This document shows, in pieces, positions 41,301-52,894 of a stretch of 64,000 nt of DNA. The notes beneath the pieces were generated by a model. It did no database searches and was not told where the DNA came from. It worked only from the letters and a program-made list of their open reading frames with translations. Location of the stretch: NCBI GenBank assembly GCA_013400975.1, contig WBMZ01000342.1, positions 356,802-420,801 on the forward strand. Reading direction: 5' to 3'. This DNA comes from Atrichornis clamosus (Eukaryota > Chordata > Aves > Passeriformes > Menuridae). Made by a program: the position numbers and the translations under genes. Every line of letters begins with the position of its first letter. Position 1 is the first letter of the stretch.

Positions 41301-43140
41301 TCCCATAAATTAGGTTGGGTTTATGACCGTGTAGAGGGAGGCTACTTCTAAAAAAATAGCCAGCAGTAAAAGGCAGTATGTAACTTTGTCCAGAGGAGTG
41401 GCAGCTCCCTTCTTCATCCTCCATCCTGCAGGGAGGGAGTATTTTACAACTGCTTTTCAAACAATGAGAAATGACTAAACATCCTCCATGCTAACTCTTA
41501 CGTACCAGTTAATCCATAGTAGGGAGGAAGACAGGAAGAGAGAAATATCCATCTCCTCTCTGTCCTTTTCCCCAAGTCTTATCACAAGCTTCAGGGGGAC
41601 AGAGGTTCATATATCAATGTAACAGGCAGTGTCATCTCTCCTGCCCCACCTCAGTCACGGCCAAGCCTTCAGAGTGGTGAGGTGAGCACTGAACACAGGG
41701 CAAAGACAGCAACTGCTGTTACAGGTCAGTTAGAATTTTTCAATTACATGCTCTTTAGAATAAAAAACCCATTTTGAGTAAATTAATATTTTTATTAGGA
41801 CAAATATAACAGCACACTGTTCAAAAAATATTTTAATATCATTTTAATGTTAGCATAACAAATGCCATCATTTCTTCAGAAATGTGAATATCCATGAGTT
41901 AGCAAAGTCACCACAAACAAAACATCCTGTACAAGAAAAAAAAAATTAACTCTATGAAGAAGAAATATCCTGTGTTCATAGATATGCATTCATTAAATTG
42001 CTGCTTAATGCTCTAAAAGTAGACAGATAAATATCTACAGGTAGAATATGAGATATCTGTCTTAATGTTTACTGTTTTGTTGCTTATCATTTGGTATTTG
42101 ACCACTGATGAATCTGTTTACATTTCTAATATAAGTTGCTATAAATTAAGTATTTTTTAGTGGAAGAAGAGAAGAAACTAAGTAAGCCTACTTAGTTGCA
42201 GCATGAATTGCTGGGATTATCAGTTTTCCTATTCATCTTCACATGTCAGTCAGTGAAGACAGCTAACCCCAGGGTCTCTATTTCATTTCCAGTGAAAAAG
42301 GCATTCATTACTGCAAAATAAACGTGGCTGAAATCAAACAGCTTCACAAAGTGATTTCCTGATCTTTGCAGAAAATGTGAAGAGTAGGGAGTGATGAGAA
42401 AACTAACCAGAGTGGATTAAAAAAAAGGTGAGAATTACATGTAATAGTTTTTAAAGGTACCATGCCCTTGCCTAAATAATACATAAGGTGAGCAGCAATA
42501 AAACCATGTACAATGAGGACATTATTATCTTACTCTCCCCCCAAAAATAGTTGTCAGAGTGGAGAACAGGCAAAGCAAGAAGAAAACACATTGAACAGTG
42601 ATCAAGAGCAGGACTTGAAGGTACTAGCGAAAAAAGAAGAAACCTGTCCTTTTCCTACACTACAGCTGATCTCCATCCATGTGAAAGAGGTTCATCCCTC
42701 ACAGGGTCTTGGTTTTTATTGATGTGAAGGTGACACATTTGGCCAGAGAGCCTGAAGAAACACGCTCTTATACGACCTCCCCAGAACCTCTACAGTAATA
42801 AGAAAATTCACAAATGTTTTTAACTCATGTGGTGCAAAATCCACATTATTCAGACACCTCGGAATGCCCAGGTTAGTTTGAAGTATGCGAGGGTCAGCTC
42901 ACATCAGGAGCCAGGCTATAGAGCAGTGGCAGCTGACGGGCGTGGTACCACCTGTAACCAGCATTTGCAAAGAGCAATTCTACTTTGCTACCAGAGTGGG
43001 AAAAACTTCGTTTGGTTCACAATAACATAAAGTATATAATCCTTAGTTTGCATTTTAGCAAACATGCCAAAGACTTTTAGCTGTGATGCATGTGTTTGGA
43101 TGACTTGGTATGACATATCAGAAAGAAAGTGTTTCTGCTG
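20341..43140. other. Intronic DNA, mostly unrecognised
   Basis: AT-rich sequence without exons or repeat families that I can support. It contains small compositional blocks near 24.96-25.40 kb and 26.44-26.71 kb. Short hydrophobic open frames (for example 20802-21179 on +, from a TTG) are products of T-rich DNA. Confidence 0.5.
26440..26710. other. GC-richer intronic block with small hairpin
   Basis: This is a locally CpG-containing segment in AT-rich intron. CGCCTGC (26670-26676) and GCAGGCG (26683-26689) can form a 7-bp stem with a 6-base loop. No gene or repeat family is recognised. Confidence 0.35.
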
Positions 43141-43601
43141 GAGCAAGGCCAGAGGAGGGCTGGAAAACTGGTCTGAGGGCTGGAGCACATCTCCTGTGAA
43201 GACAGGCTGAGAGACTTGAGATTGTTCAGCCTGGAGAAAAGAAGATGCTGGGAAGAAAATAGAGCACCATTCCAGTACCTACGGGGGACCTACAAGAGAA
43301 TTAGAGAGGGACTTTCTACAAGAGCATGTAGTGATAGGACAAGGGGGAATGGCTTTAAACTGAAAGAGGGTATAGATCAGATAGTAGGAAGAAATTCTTT
43401 ACTGTGAGGGTGGTGAAGCATTGTAACAGGTTGCCCAGAGAAACTGTGGATGCCCTATCCCTGGAAGCGTTCAATGCCAGGTTAGATGGGGTTTGGAGCA
43501 CCATGGTCTAGTGGAAGGTGTCCCTGCCCATGTCAGGGGCATTGGAACTGGATGATCTTTAAGCTCCCTTCTACCCCACACCACTCTATGATTCTGCGAT
43601 T
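43141..43601 (+). mobile_element. CR1 LINE 3' part, about 460 bp
   Basis: The element reads in order: gagcaaggccagaggaggg, ctggagcacatctcctgtga, gttcagcctggagaa, gtagtgataggacaaggggg, ggttgcccagagaaactg, and tggatgatctttaag, ending in ctctatgattctgcgat. This is the usual order of the 3' portion of avian CR1. It is relatively well preserved, 5'-truncated, and has no intact reading frame. Confidence 0.93.
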
Positions 43602-44059
43602 GTGTCCAGTCCTAATACCTGAACTATCATAATTATGGCCAGTATATGGCAAATGGAGTGGGTTTCATATTCTTCCTTTCCTCCAGAAGTACTCTGCTTA
43701 TTTAGGAGAGGCATTCTTGAGAACTTGAAATGATCTTGCCCATTGGAAGCCTCTCTGGCCTTTTGCATGGCCTTTTGCAGGGCCATGAGCTGAGGTTACA
43801 ATTGCACTTACATCCAAGCTGGGGAAGAACTTCCAGTTCTTCCCAGGAGTGCAAAACTTGGGCTCAGGGCAAACTATGAGGGAGGAAAGCACCCGCCTCA
43901 CTGCAGCCAGCTGCAGGAGTTCTGCAATTTGCAGCAGCAGAGTTTTCCCTGCTGCTGGGAGAACACTCTTCAGACTGCCTCATGCAAGGCAACCTGAAAA
44001 GCAGCCACGGTCCCACTTACAGCGGGATGCCCTGGCACAGTTACTCTGCTCCCCGTGCG
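43602..44059. other. Intron between CR1 copy and CpG island
   Basis: No feature is recognised. GC content rises gradually toward the CpG island at 44060. Confidence 0.45.
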
Positions 44060-44545
44060 GGACAGCTCCTGGTGAGTGAGCTCAGCTCTGGGTCCAAGGC
44101 GAGTGAAATTCAGCACTGGCTTCGGGGATATCGGGCTGTAACTCGGGAGGAATTTTATCTGGCTCGAGGGACGGCACTGGCCAAGACGTTTTCTCAGGCT
44201 TCGCTTGGCAGACGGACAGATCTGAGTAACGCTCATCCCTATGAGGGGCTCTTGTGCCTGCAGCTCCGCCGGTTCTTTCTCCAGGGCCGAGGTCTCTCCT
44301 GCCAGGCTGCAGCCCCGCGTCCCTGAACGGGGGCTCCGCCTCCAGCACAGCGATCGGGGTCCGGCGGCGCGGCCCCCGAGGCACCTGGGGCCAGCTCCCC
44401 CCGCTTCACCGCTTTATCTGCGCTGCCGGTGGGGCTGCCAGGACCGGCGCTGAGTGAGCCCATTTCCCCGGAGCGGGGCATTGTTCCCGGCCTCCGGCCG
44501 CCGCGTGGCCCCGCTGATGGACAATACCACCCGTCCCCGACTTCC
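44060..44545. promoter_or_regulatory. CpG island inside the GMDS intron
   Basis: This is a compact GC-rich block dense in CpG (for example ggtccggcggcgcgg and ccggccgccgcgtgg) within otherwise AT-rich intron, about 7 kb before the penultimate GMDS exon. Overlapping open frames on both strands are what such composition gives by chance; none is recognisable. It could be an alternative or non-coding RNA promoter, or an orphan CpG island at an enhancer. Neither can be decided here. Confidence 0.7.
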
Positions 44546-44559
44546 TGAGCAGACCAGAC

Positions 44560-44815
44560 AGCTTGCTGTTTTCTTCGAGTCTCTTATCACCCCCTGTCAT
44601 TGAAAGAGAGGTCTGGCTTCGGCTTCGGTTTGCGCTGATAGGCAGCAGCGAAGTGGAAAAGGCGCAGGGGAGAGAAGGGAAGAGGAGGAGGAGGAGGGAG
44701 AGGAGCTCCATTACTGTTATTATCGCCCTAATGTTTATTGCTGTTCCGAGTTCATTTGCCTTAACCCTTTGGAAGCTGGTCAAATTAAAGATTATCGAAC
44801 TGATAAGATAAAGGC
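44560..44815. promoter_or_regulatory. GATA-motif-rich block beside the CpG island
   Basis: Six GATA/TATC cores fall within about 230 bases: 44584, 44637, 44720, 44792, 44802 and 44807. The last three include an inverted TTATC-gaact-GATAA pair. A GGA-rich purine tract occupies about 44664-44707. The block adjoins the CpG island directly. An enhancer role is inference. Confidence 0.45.
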
Positions 44816-46167
44816 GCTATTCTAACGCCCCTGGTTCCTGGCGGAAAAGCGGAGACTGTGCTCAGGTTTTATTGACTGTGTGGTTTGTGTTGATGCTTTA
44901 TTGTTGGAGTACAGTGAGGTCCCGAGATAAGACCTTACCCCAAAGATGACCAGCACTCGCAGCCTGCCAAGGTCTATCAGATGTACAGGGGCTCAGTGCC
45001 ACACAGAACCTGCCCTTTCCTCAGGTCATTATTTCCCTTTCCCTTCCCCCTCAATATGGTTTTAGTAAAGATTAAACTTTCTGAATAGGGAGGGGATTTG
45101 CATAGGAAAACATGCTAGGGGAAAAAAACATTATGCCTCTTATTTTCAATGGCATTTAGTTATATGTGAATTTCAGCCTATTGGTTGCTTTTGCCTTTTC
45201 CCTTTTCCTGTGGTTCTTTGTGAACAATACTGTCTTTCTGCAAAAGACTGCTGACCCAAGAGTGGAAAGCAGTCTGTTCATGCTGCATTAAAACAAATTT
45301 AGATCAGGAACCAAATTCACTGGCATTCTTCTATTCCCCTGGTACCCCAACTGCTCCACAACTTTGCTTTTCTAAGAACAGTGGAAAGGAAAAATGAAAA
45401 CTGAGCAACAACACATTTTGGCTCATCTTAAATTCCTGAAGATGTTTATTGCACTCCTTGTTAGGCTTAGGCTTCGCTCTTCAATATGTTTTATCTTTAG
45501 TCTCCTCATATTTACTGTGGAGATAGGAGTCTCTTGCTTTATAATTATACTGGATTTTCATCCCTGTTACTATAGATATTATAACAAACACTACCCTTTG
45601 CAAAGAGGCCGAGCCAGTGCTCTCTGTCCCACGGATCTCCAGAAGTGCACGCAGAGCAGCGCACAGGAGACGCAGTTATTATTACTGTGACTCCCTCTGA
45701 GGTTTGATTCAAGCTCAGCTGAACCTTGCATTGAATTTTGCAATAGTAAGGTGCGTGTTTACAGGCTCTGCAGCTCTGATCTAGTGAGATTTTACTACTT
45801 TTCTTAACAGAGTGCTCAGAAGAAGTCACAGTAACTGTTTTCCAACGTTGCATCTGCGTTAAGACACGACGTCCCTGGGCCTGGTGGCAAGTGTGGCCGA
45901 ACACCAGGGAATGGGGGATAAGGGTGATGGTGAAAGAGCTGCCTAGTGAGCAACGCGTGCAGTCTCCTGACTGTGTGCAACACTTCGACAAGGCTGTTCT
46001 CCAAGCAATAAGCTCCAGCAGATGCACGTAAACACTGTGGGGCTGATGTTACTACTGAGATCTGCTACTTGAACTCTCATTAAAAAATGCTATGAAAAAT
46101 GCTCCGAAAAGTGTACAGAAGATGAGACTATTTCATAAGTTAAATCTTAATATATGTATTACTGTGA
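44816..46167. other. Intronic DNA, nothing recognised
   Basis: AT-rich sequence with one slightly CpG-containing patch near 45600-45680. No gene is recognised. Confidence 0.45.
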
Positions 46168-46470
46168 TATCACTTTTTAGCAGGGCCTGTTGTGATAGGA
46201 CAAAGTGTAATAGGGCAATAGTTTTAAACTAAAAGAGAGTATGTTTAGACAAAAGAGAAGAAAGAAACTTTTTACTATGAGTGGTGAAGCAGGTTGCCCA
46301 GAGAGGTGGAAGATGCCCCATCCCTGGAAACATTCAAGTTCTGGTTGGATGGGGCTCTGAGTAACTGATCTAGTTGAAAATGTCCTTGCTCAGTGCAGGA
46401 GGGCTAGACTAGATGAGCTTAAACTTTAAAGGTTCCTTCCAACCCAAACCATTCTAGGATTACATGATAA
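46168..46470 (+). mobile_element. CR1 LINE 3' end, about 300 bp
   Basis: It shares the order gtgataggacaa, gttttaaact, gaagcaggttgcccagag, gatgccccatccctgg and ccttccaacccaaaccattc with the element at 43141-43601, in the same orientation. It is shorter at the 5' end and more degraded, with small deletions. Confidence 0.9.
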
Positions 46471-49400
46471 TGATGAAAACGCAAAACTGCAACCTAACAT
46501 TGTCTAATTGAGTGTCTATGTTTACTATTTTTTTTCTTTGAATGGGATACGTTAAAGCTGAAAGGTGATGGTTCTAAGAAGGAAATAAGGAAAACAAAAC
46601 ACAAGTGGAGTTTGCAGGAAACTTTGGCCCCTATGTTCTTGAAATCCTTTCTGACAAAACATCTTGAATGAAAAAGTACAAAACTAAACACTCATGCCAG
46701 AGCCTCCACCAAGCTGGGTCTGTGCTCTTTGTTTATGGGAGCTCTGATGTAACAAATCATCTTCCAAGCAGTCACACTGATTGTGAACGTAACCCTGGCT
46801 GCTTTTCAGATGCAGTTAAACTGTTGTGTGCTTAGATGAAGTTTGTTTATTTTTAGAGGTAAAACCTTTTCTCTGCTTCAGCAAGTGAAGCTGGGCACAA
46901 TTCCATCACAGGTGTTTTACTGAGGACTTGATCTCAGTTTTATTCTAGTGTAAGAGAGAGCAAAAGCTGGTGCTGAGTGCTGGCTTCAGTGACGGCACAT
47001 TTGAAAGGGAATCAGCCGAGCTGTAGTAATAAAGGAAGCCTTGACCGTCTTTCACACTATCTCCTTTTTCTTACATTGTCTTGAAGTTTTAAATTTTCAG
47101 TTGAAGTTAATTGAATGAGACAGTGATACAATGCACAGTGAAACCAGATCAATCACTGCACGAGACAAAATAGGAGTCACAATGACACTCAGAACAAGAG
47201 CTTGGGAAATGTGATATTTACATTAAAATATTTTACATTTTTGTCTCATGGTTTTAAAACCAAATTTTAACATGCCTTACCACATTGCATAACAATTTTT
47301 TCTCCACTTATCTGTATGTATTTGTGTGTGTGCATTTGGACAACAATATTGAATAATCATAAAAGCAAATTTAGTAATAATGTGGTATTCTCCACACAGT
47401 TACACAGCCTCAATTACAGAAAATGTAAAACAGAAAAACTCACATCATATAAACCTGTTCTGTTCTCTGAGAGGCAGTCATATGACAATGAGCTGCTTAT
47501 AAAGCCTTAGGAGAATTGACTCTCATATTAAGCGGCAACAGAGAATTTGACTGCTGTCTTTTCCATCTTCCTTCCCTTTAAATATTTACCTGGATATAGT
47601 TTCTGACTCTTAGCTTGCAATTAAAACTTGTCATTGCCAGTCACTTATGTTAACTATTTGCATGGAAAATAAGGGCTTGTTCCTTACAAAATGGATAAGT
47701 AAAAGCAAAGACTTAATTTTATGTTTATGATCTGAGTGCTGTAAAAACAACTGAAAGCCTTAATCGGTGTTTTTAGGGTTATGGACTCTTAGCTCAGTAT
47801 CTAAATCCTCAGAGTTTTCAGGGAGTCAAAGGGCTTTGTTTTCCTGTCAGGATGTAAAGCACAACGCCACAGAAAAAGTAATCCTGCAGGAATACAAAAC
47901 ATGAAGTGGTGTCATTTCATCAGGTGCTTTTCCATGAAGAACAGGGATATGGGGCAGTTTATATTCCACAGCGGCTGTTTTTCAAGAACCTCTCACCAAG
48001 CCACCTTCCCCACCCCCCAAGTAAATCCAGACTTTCTCCAGTGGAACCTCATCTCTTCTTTCTTTGCTTTCTGATCTGGTTGTAGCTCCAGAAAGTGATG
48101 CCCCAGTACTGCAAAATTAATACACGTTAATGATGAACATAACAGAGGGGGGGTTTGGGTGGTGGTTTATTTTGTAAATTTTTTTCCTTTTGGGAGCCTG
48201 ACAGATGCATTTCTGGCTTCAGTGAAAGACTTAAACAATATAAACAAGCAGTCACTCTGGTCCAAGAGAAGCTTTTTTTAATATTTCTATTTTATTGTAA
48301 TTACCTTATTGTTTTCATATTATGACCTACTTGTAGAAAAATACAGGAAACATGACTGCAATACAATCCTTTAATCAGGAATAGCTTTGTTCCAGTCATC
48401 ATTTACATTCAGTGTTGAAACTTTGGCTAATAAGAATACAATCAAACCTTAAATTTAGGTGTAATATGGTGTTAATAATATGGTTTCATTTGATCTCTGT
48501 ACCTAGTAGCTTCTGTAAGTGAATCCTTTTAAAAGTGCCTCGGAGACATTTTGTCTGTAATGCTGTTTTCAGGTAAATTAATAAAGTTGCATTTCTCAAA
48601 AGGACGAGCTTCTTCAGGAGAGACACTTTAAATCTTTTAACCCAAGTCAGCTGGGGAATTTCTATTATCGTATATATTAAATCTTCCCTTTTTTTCCTCT
48701 TTTTTTTCTCCTCACAGATTATGCCCTAATACCTTTACTGCATCATTGTTAAAGCTTGTGAACTTTTAAAGGAAAAGTACATAATTTTTATACCTAACTG
48801 AATTTAATATAGTTAAATAGTTGTTTTTGTGATCTCTATGTATAATCCAGCACTGCAAATACTTCACTTTTAGTGATTTGCAGCCTATCCCCAACCTTAT
48901 TTGGCCTACGCAGCAGATGAGTGTTTATGTTTTTGAATAAAGGGCTGGAATTAGGTAAAGTATTTTTTTAGATAATCTGTTTTAACAAAAAGCATTTGTC
49001 CAAGAAAGTTAAAAGACTGCTCCCAAGCTGTTCAAAAGCAGAATGCAGCTACATACAGCAGGCCATGGCAATTCATTTGGTGCTTCCCCATCCTTTTTTT
49101 TGTTTTAATGAGAAGCCAGTATCTTAGATATGGCTCAATTTCAGAGGATATTTTTGATAAAAAGATTGTGGATGTAAAAGTTTTACTTACACAGCATTTA
49201 TAAAAATGAAAATCTAAGTTTTATGATATAGATTTTATGACTTAAAACTAGGTGGTATTAAAACACTTAACTTCTAGCTAATGACTTGTATAAGGACTGA
49301 ATAAAAGGCAGTTGTTTTTATACTGAAATTATTATTTTATGAAGGATTTCCTTGTTTCCAGATGCATATATATATATATATATATATGTACACACATGTA

Positions 49401-51101
49401 AATTAAACTGAACTCCAGATAAAAGACATACCTCCATGAGTGCATTAGGGTCTGATCCAAATTTTATCAGTTAGTGGGCGTCTTTCCCATTTCAAACCAG
49501 ATTTTGCAATCCATATTCACACGACCCTCCAGGGGATCCCTCAAGTTGATGCGGTTTTGCATGACTTGGCCTCAAATGTCTGCTGCAGTTTCAAAAAGCC
49601 CATTATAGGGCTGCAGTAGGAAATCATTTAGTCTAATTTAAGGAAATCATGGCATTTTTTTTATTTTCATATCATTTTGTTCTGATCCATCTGTTTACTC
49701 TCTTCTGAAGGCAGGATGAAATGCTTTTTAGCCTAAAGACTGAACTAGTAAAAATGCTGCCTGGAATAAGTCTCTGCAGACGTGTTTGTTCCACATCCCC
49801 TTCTTCAGTGCAGTATTTCCTTTGGTGGATTTCCTCTGCTCCTGGAAGCAAGCTGTCTAGCTTTCTAGTGCACAATTATGAAGAAGAATTTCCTACATTT
49901 TACTGTACAGGATGAGGTGATTTTGGAAGCTAACATGACCTGAACCACATATGAACAACAGAGAGCATCTGAAAAATGTAGCATGCAGTAGTACAAGTTT
50001 AAAAAATCTACTTTCAGAAAATGCCCCTTAGCTCCACCACTGGTCAGAGGGTGGAAGAGGGAGAAGAAAGGCAGTCCATGCATTTTTCTGGCAAGCCTGT
50101 TGTGTTACCTCCATAAAGTCAAATGCAAGAGGACGATTCAGCCTTAGTCTTGTTGTTCTGTAACAAAGCTGCATTTGTTTGGTTTTTTTCAAGCCTAAAC
50201 AGATATAATTTTAGCATTTCTTGCAACAGAGAAACACAGCTTGTGGGGAGAGATTATGTATTTTATTAAATCAACACATACTTTTAAAAAAAGCTAACTG
50301 TTTAAATGCAGTCTTCCAATTTTAAAGAAAGATGCAGTCAGTTTTTGCATTCAAGTAGAAATGCAGTTAAAGGAGCTTTCGCCTTTGTTTAATGTTGTTA
50401 CATCATTTTTGATGACTGATTGTGAGATTGTTTTGGTGTGGTAGCACTTTTAAGGATACTTGGACAGTAAGGTGAATATGACCAAAGTCTTGGTTTCTGT
50501 AATGGTTTGAAGATAATTTCTTTTCATTTATGAGATATTTAGACTTTTATTTGCATGTGGATATTCAAAATACTCCAGAAAAAAAAATATGTAGGCATTC
50601 AAATACTGGATGTTTACTGCTGTTGCATACGGTTACTCATATCCATAACAGTCTTTCAGCATCATTTGTCTGTGATCATGTTTTTATTTGAAAGAGACTA
50701 GTTGTCATGTTTGCTCTGTGATTTATATTATTTAAACAAATGGGGGGAAGAGAATTTGAATCAACTCATTCAGTAGCATGACTAAGACATACAACAACTT
50801 CTTATAAAATGTTCACTGTTACATGGCCGTAAGGCTGGAGTTCAAGCCCTGTGTGTACACACAAACAGAGAATAACTCCTTCCATCTGAAAGAGCCTGGT
50901 AAAAGGATGCTGCCTGCTGGTGATTTAATAGGCATCAGAGCTTCCACTAAAATTGCATCTTAAAGAGAAATAGTTTGTCCTTGGATGAGTCCAACGGTGT
51001 GCCTGGCCATGCTCCGCTCACAGGGAAGCACGAGCAGTGGAGAAGCCATCAGCATGGGGAAGGTAATGGTTCTTGCAGCACCTCTCTCTTCTTTTCCGCA
51101 G
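46471..51101. other. Right end of the large GMDS intron
   Basis: AT-rich sequence with the (AT)11 microsatellite at 49366. No other repeat family or exon is recognised before the acceptor at 51101. Confidence 0.5.
49366..49387. repeat. (AT)11 microsatellite
   Basis: Pure AT dinucleotides for 22 bases, followed by gtacacacatgtaaatt. Confidence 0.95.
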
Positions 51102-51170
51102 GATTTTCTGCAAGGGGACTGTACCAAAGCCAGGCAAAAGCTGAACTGGAAGCCAAGAGTCACGTTTGAT
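51102..51170 (+). CDS. GMDS: GMDS penultimate coding exon, GDP-mannose 4,6-dehydratase
   Basis: This exon has 23 codons in phase 0 and begins [16 protein letters not shown], followed by KPRVTFD. That is the near C-terminal part of GDP-mannose 4,6-dehydratase, the cytosolic NADP-dependent short-chain dehydrogenase/reductase enzyme that turns GDP-mannose into GDP-4-keto-6-deoxymannose, the first step of GDP-fucose synthesis. The segment follows the catalytic core, so no active-site residue is in the window. Compared with the human protein as I know it, the visible changes are conservative (K to R and A to T). The boundaries are fixed by an acceptor ending cag at 51101 and a donor gtgagt at 51171. 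The next exon continues in the same phase after 470 bp. The rest of the gene lies to the left of the window. Confidence 0.96.
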
Positions 51171-51450
51171 GTGAGTGGCCTTTCTGGCATGCTTTGTACC
51201 TGCTGGGTGTTCATGTCCTCTAAAAACAATTCACAGGGAGGGAAGAGGAGCGGGGGGACCTCTGTGTGGGCTGACTTGAGCACACTGTGAAACCCCATTT
51301 TTGGTGACTCTGCATGGATTCCTGCTTTGAAGAAAGCAGACACTGTGGCAGCAATGCGCACCCCAGTGCACTGCAGCACACTGACACTCGCCAGGCCCAG
51401 GGCCAGGGCCAGGGCCTGGGACAGGGCCAGGGCCAGGGCCTAGGACAGGG

Positions 51451-51493
<43 letters not shown>

Positions 51494-51640
51494 TGCTGTG
51501 GAAAGGGCCCAGCAAAGCCCCATCCTCTCCTTGTTCTGCGTTAGGGGTCCAGGCAGGCTTGTTGTGTTATGGGGCATTCCTGACATGCTGCCCATTTGTC
51601 CCTGCACCGGGGCCCTCATCTGTCTCTCTCCCTCCTGCAG
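51171..51640 (+). other. GMDS: Last GMDS intron, 470 bp, with GGGNNN array
   Basis: This is a short GT-AG intron between the two terminal GMDS coding exons, with donor gtgagt at 51171 and acceptor ctcctgcag ending at 51640. It contrasts with the preceding intron of more than 51 kb. Its middle is occupied by the hexanucleotide array listed separately. Open frames crossing it on both strands simply translate the array as alternating Gln-Gly or Pro-Gly/Val and are not genes. Confidence 0.9.
51400..51495 (+). repeat. GGGNNN hexanucleotide array (G-quadruplex-prone)
   Basis: Sixteen consecutive hexamers keep an exact 6-base register from 51400. The left part is mainly GGGCCA with GGGCCT and GGGACA; the right part is GGGACA repeated, starting from a GGGGCA variant. 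Fifteen of the sixteen units keep a GGG run; one (near 51442) has decayed to AGG. Runs of GGG with 3-base loops fit the usual G-quadruplex pattern. The G-rich strand is the coding strand of GMDS, so the pre-mRNA would carry it too. The array ends about 145 bases before the last exon. Confidence 0.95.
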
Positions 51641-51703
51641 GAGCTGGTGAAGGAGATGGTAGACGCTGACGTGGAGCTCATGAAGAACAACCCCAATGCT
51701 TGA
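51641..51703 (+). CDS. GMDS: GMDS last coding exon with stop codon
   Basis: This exon has twenty codons plus TGA, starting ELVKEMVDADVELM and ending in KNNPNA. This is the conserved C-terminus of GDP-mannose 4,6-dehydratase; the human protein ends in the closely similar TNPNA. The acceptor is a pyrimidine tract, tctctctccctcctgcag, ending at 51640. Joined to the exon at 51102-51170 it continues the frame without a break (...VTFD then ELVK...), which is strong evidence that both are real and intact. Differences from human (R to K, H to D, R to K, T to N) are mild. Length and end point match the family, so there is no sign of truncation. Confidence 0.97.
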   Translation, partial: ELVKEMVDADVELMKNNPNA

Positions 51704-52620
51704 GGCTGGGCCTGGAAGGCATCACAGAACCCATGCCACGGTTGCAACCCATGGCCAGCACTGCCATGAGCCACCAGGGTGGGTGGCTGCCCCTCCCTGT
51801 GATGGTTTTATTGTTGGCCTGCCTGTGTGTAAAAGCCCAGTTTTATTCCTGCCTCCACTCTCCATATCCTCCCAGTGCCTCTCTCCCCGCACATCATCCC
51901 AGGGCCAGCCCTGCCTGGGCAAATTCTGTCTTCTGCCATTAATTGGGGAAGGATCATACTGTACCTGAAATATTGATCAGCCAGCAAACCCACTGATTTC
52001 ATTTTTTAATTAAGATTCATCTTTCTATTACGTAGGACCTCCTGCACATTTTTAGTACTTTCTCCCATTTGAGAAACAAAGCATTCCCTGCCCTTCACTC
52101 TGCAACTTCCCCTCTCCTCCAGCAACATCAGCAAACTTTTGGCGCTAACATGGGATCACCATGTCTCCAGACCTTGCTCCATGGCTTCCTCTCTTCTGCC
52201 TTTCCTGAACACTCCTTATTTTTCTTTCCTGCAGCCTTACCTCCACCCTAGCGGCCCATTTCCAGCACCTGAACTTTGTAAAAGTTTGGATAATTTGGTA
52301 TAACTTGCAGTGAAATCACCTAATTTGACCATGCCAAATTAATTCCCTATTTCTAGAATCGCCTTCAAACCAGTCAAGCTGTGGCTTGTGTATGTTTTTC
52401 AGATCTTCATTCAGAGTGTGCATGAATCACAGAAAGCCTTTTTGTCCAGCACCTTCTCAATCCGGGGAGTTTAGAGTATTTTTGGGTTTTGACCACCTAC
52501 CCCAAGAATCAACCCATTCCCCTTCCACCCTCTTCCTGCTTACTATAATTAAACCTCAGATGGGAGCTTGAAACATCTCAAAAGATGACTTAAGAAATAA
52601 AAACAAAATAAATAAAAAAC
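51704..52620 (+). other. GMDS: GMDS 3' UTR
   Basis: The sequence after the GMDS stop codon has no further GMDS coding capacity. It runs through moderately AT-rich DNA to a group of poly(A) signals at about 52548-52616. I see no strong AATAAA earlier, so the UTR is probably about 0.85-0.92 kb. The exact end cannot be set from sequence alone. Confidence 0.7.
52548..52616 (+). terminator. GMDS: GMDS polyadenylation signal cluster
   Basis: ATTAAA occurs at 52548-52553, and AATAAA at 52596-52601, 52607-52612 and 52611-52616. Cleavage would be expected 10-30 bases after whichever signal is used. The cluster lies in an A-rich tract, so some copies may be incidental. Confidence 0.6.
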
Positions 52621-52890
52621 CTTTAAAAAATAGAAACTCCGAGGTGAGTAAATATTTTTTGCTCTTTGTGCCAAGGTACCTGGGTTATCCAGAGGTCGTC
52701 AAGCCCATACATTTCCCGTTGGTTTAGGATCATCCACCCACCAATTACTCCCATCATTTTAGCTTTACATCTGAAAGTGAGCAAAGAGCAAGATACACAG
52801 GAGGGAGACACAGGGGAGATACACTTTCTTGAAGTGCATCTCTTGCCCTTTAACTTTGTATAGGGGGGACCCCGATATTAAAAGGGGGAC
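52621..52890. other. Short spacer between GMDS 3' end and CpG-rich domain
   Basis: This is AT-balanced sequence with few CpGs. I see no gene, repeat family or clear motif here. It marks a sharp change to CpG-dense DNA at about 52.9 kb. Confidence 0.5.
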
Positions 52891-52894
52891 AATG

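Larger units (their letters stand above)
1..51101 (+). other. GMDS: Large late intron of GMDS (left part beyond window)
   Basis: Everything left of the first GMDS exon in the window is best read as intron. No other GMDS exon, and in particular not the preceding one encoding the VHVTVDLKYYRP-like segment known from the family, could be found upstream. The intron is therefore at least 51.1 kb here. It ends in a good acceptor, a pyrimidine-rich run ctctctcttcttttccgcag just before 51102. The sequence is AT-rich with stop codons in all frames, and the short open frames in it show no recognisable protein. Very long late introns are known for vertebrate GMDS. That this is one uninterrupted intron is an inference from the absence of exons. 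Confidence 0.75.

Noticed and set aside
51391..51500. Possible CRISPR-like regular array
   Set aside because: The unit is a 6-base simple repeat without spacers, in a vertebrate intron.
51231..51544. Gln-Gly and Pro-Gly/Pro-Val repeat proteins on the two strands
   Set aside because: They are translations of the intronic GGGNNN array inside GMDS, bounded by clear splice sites.
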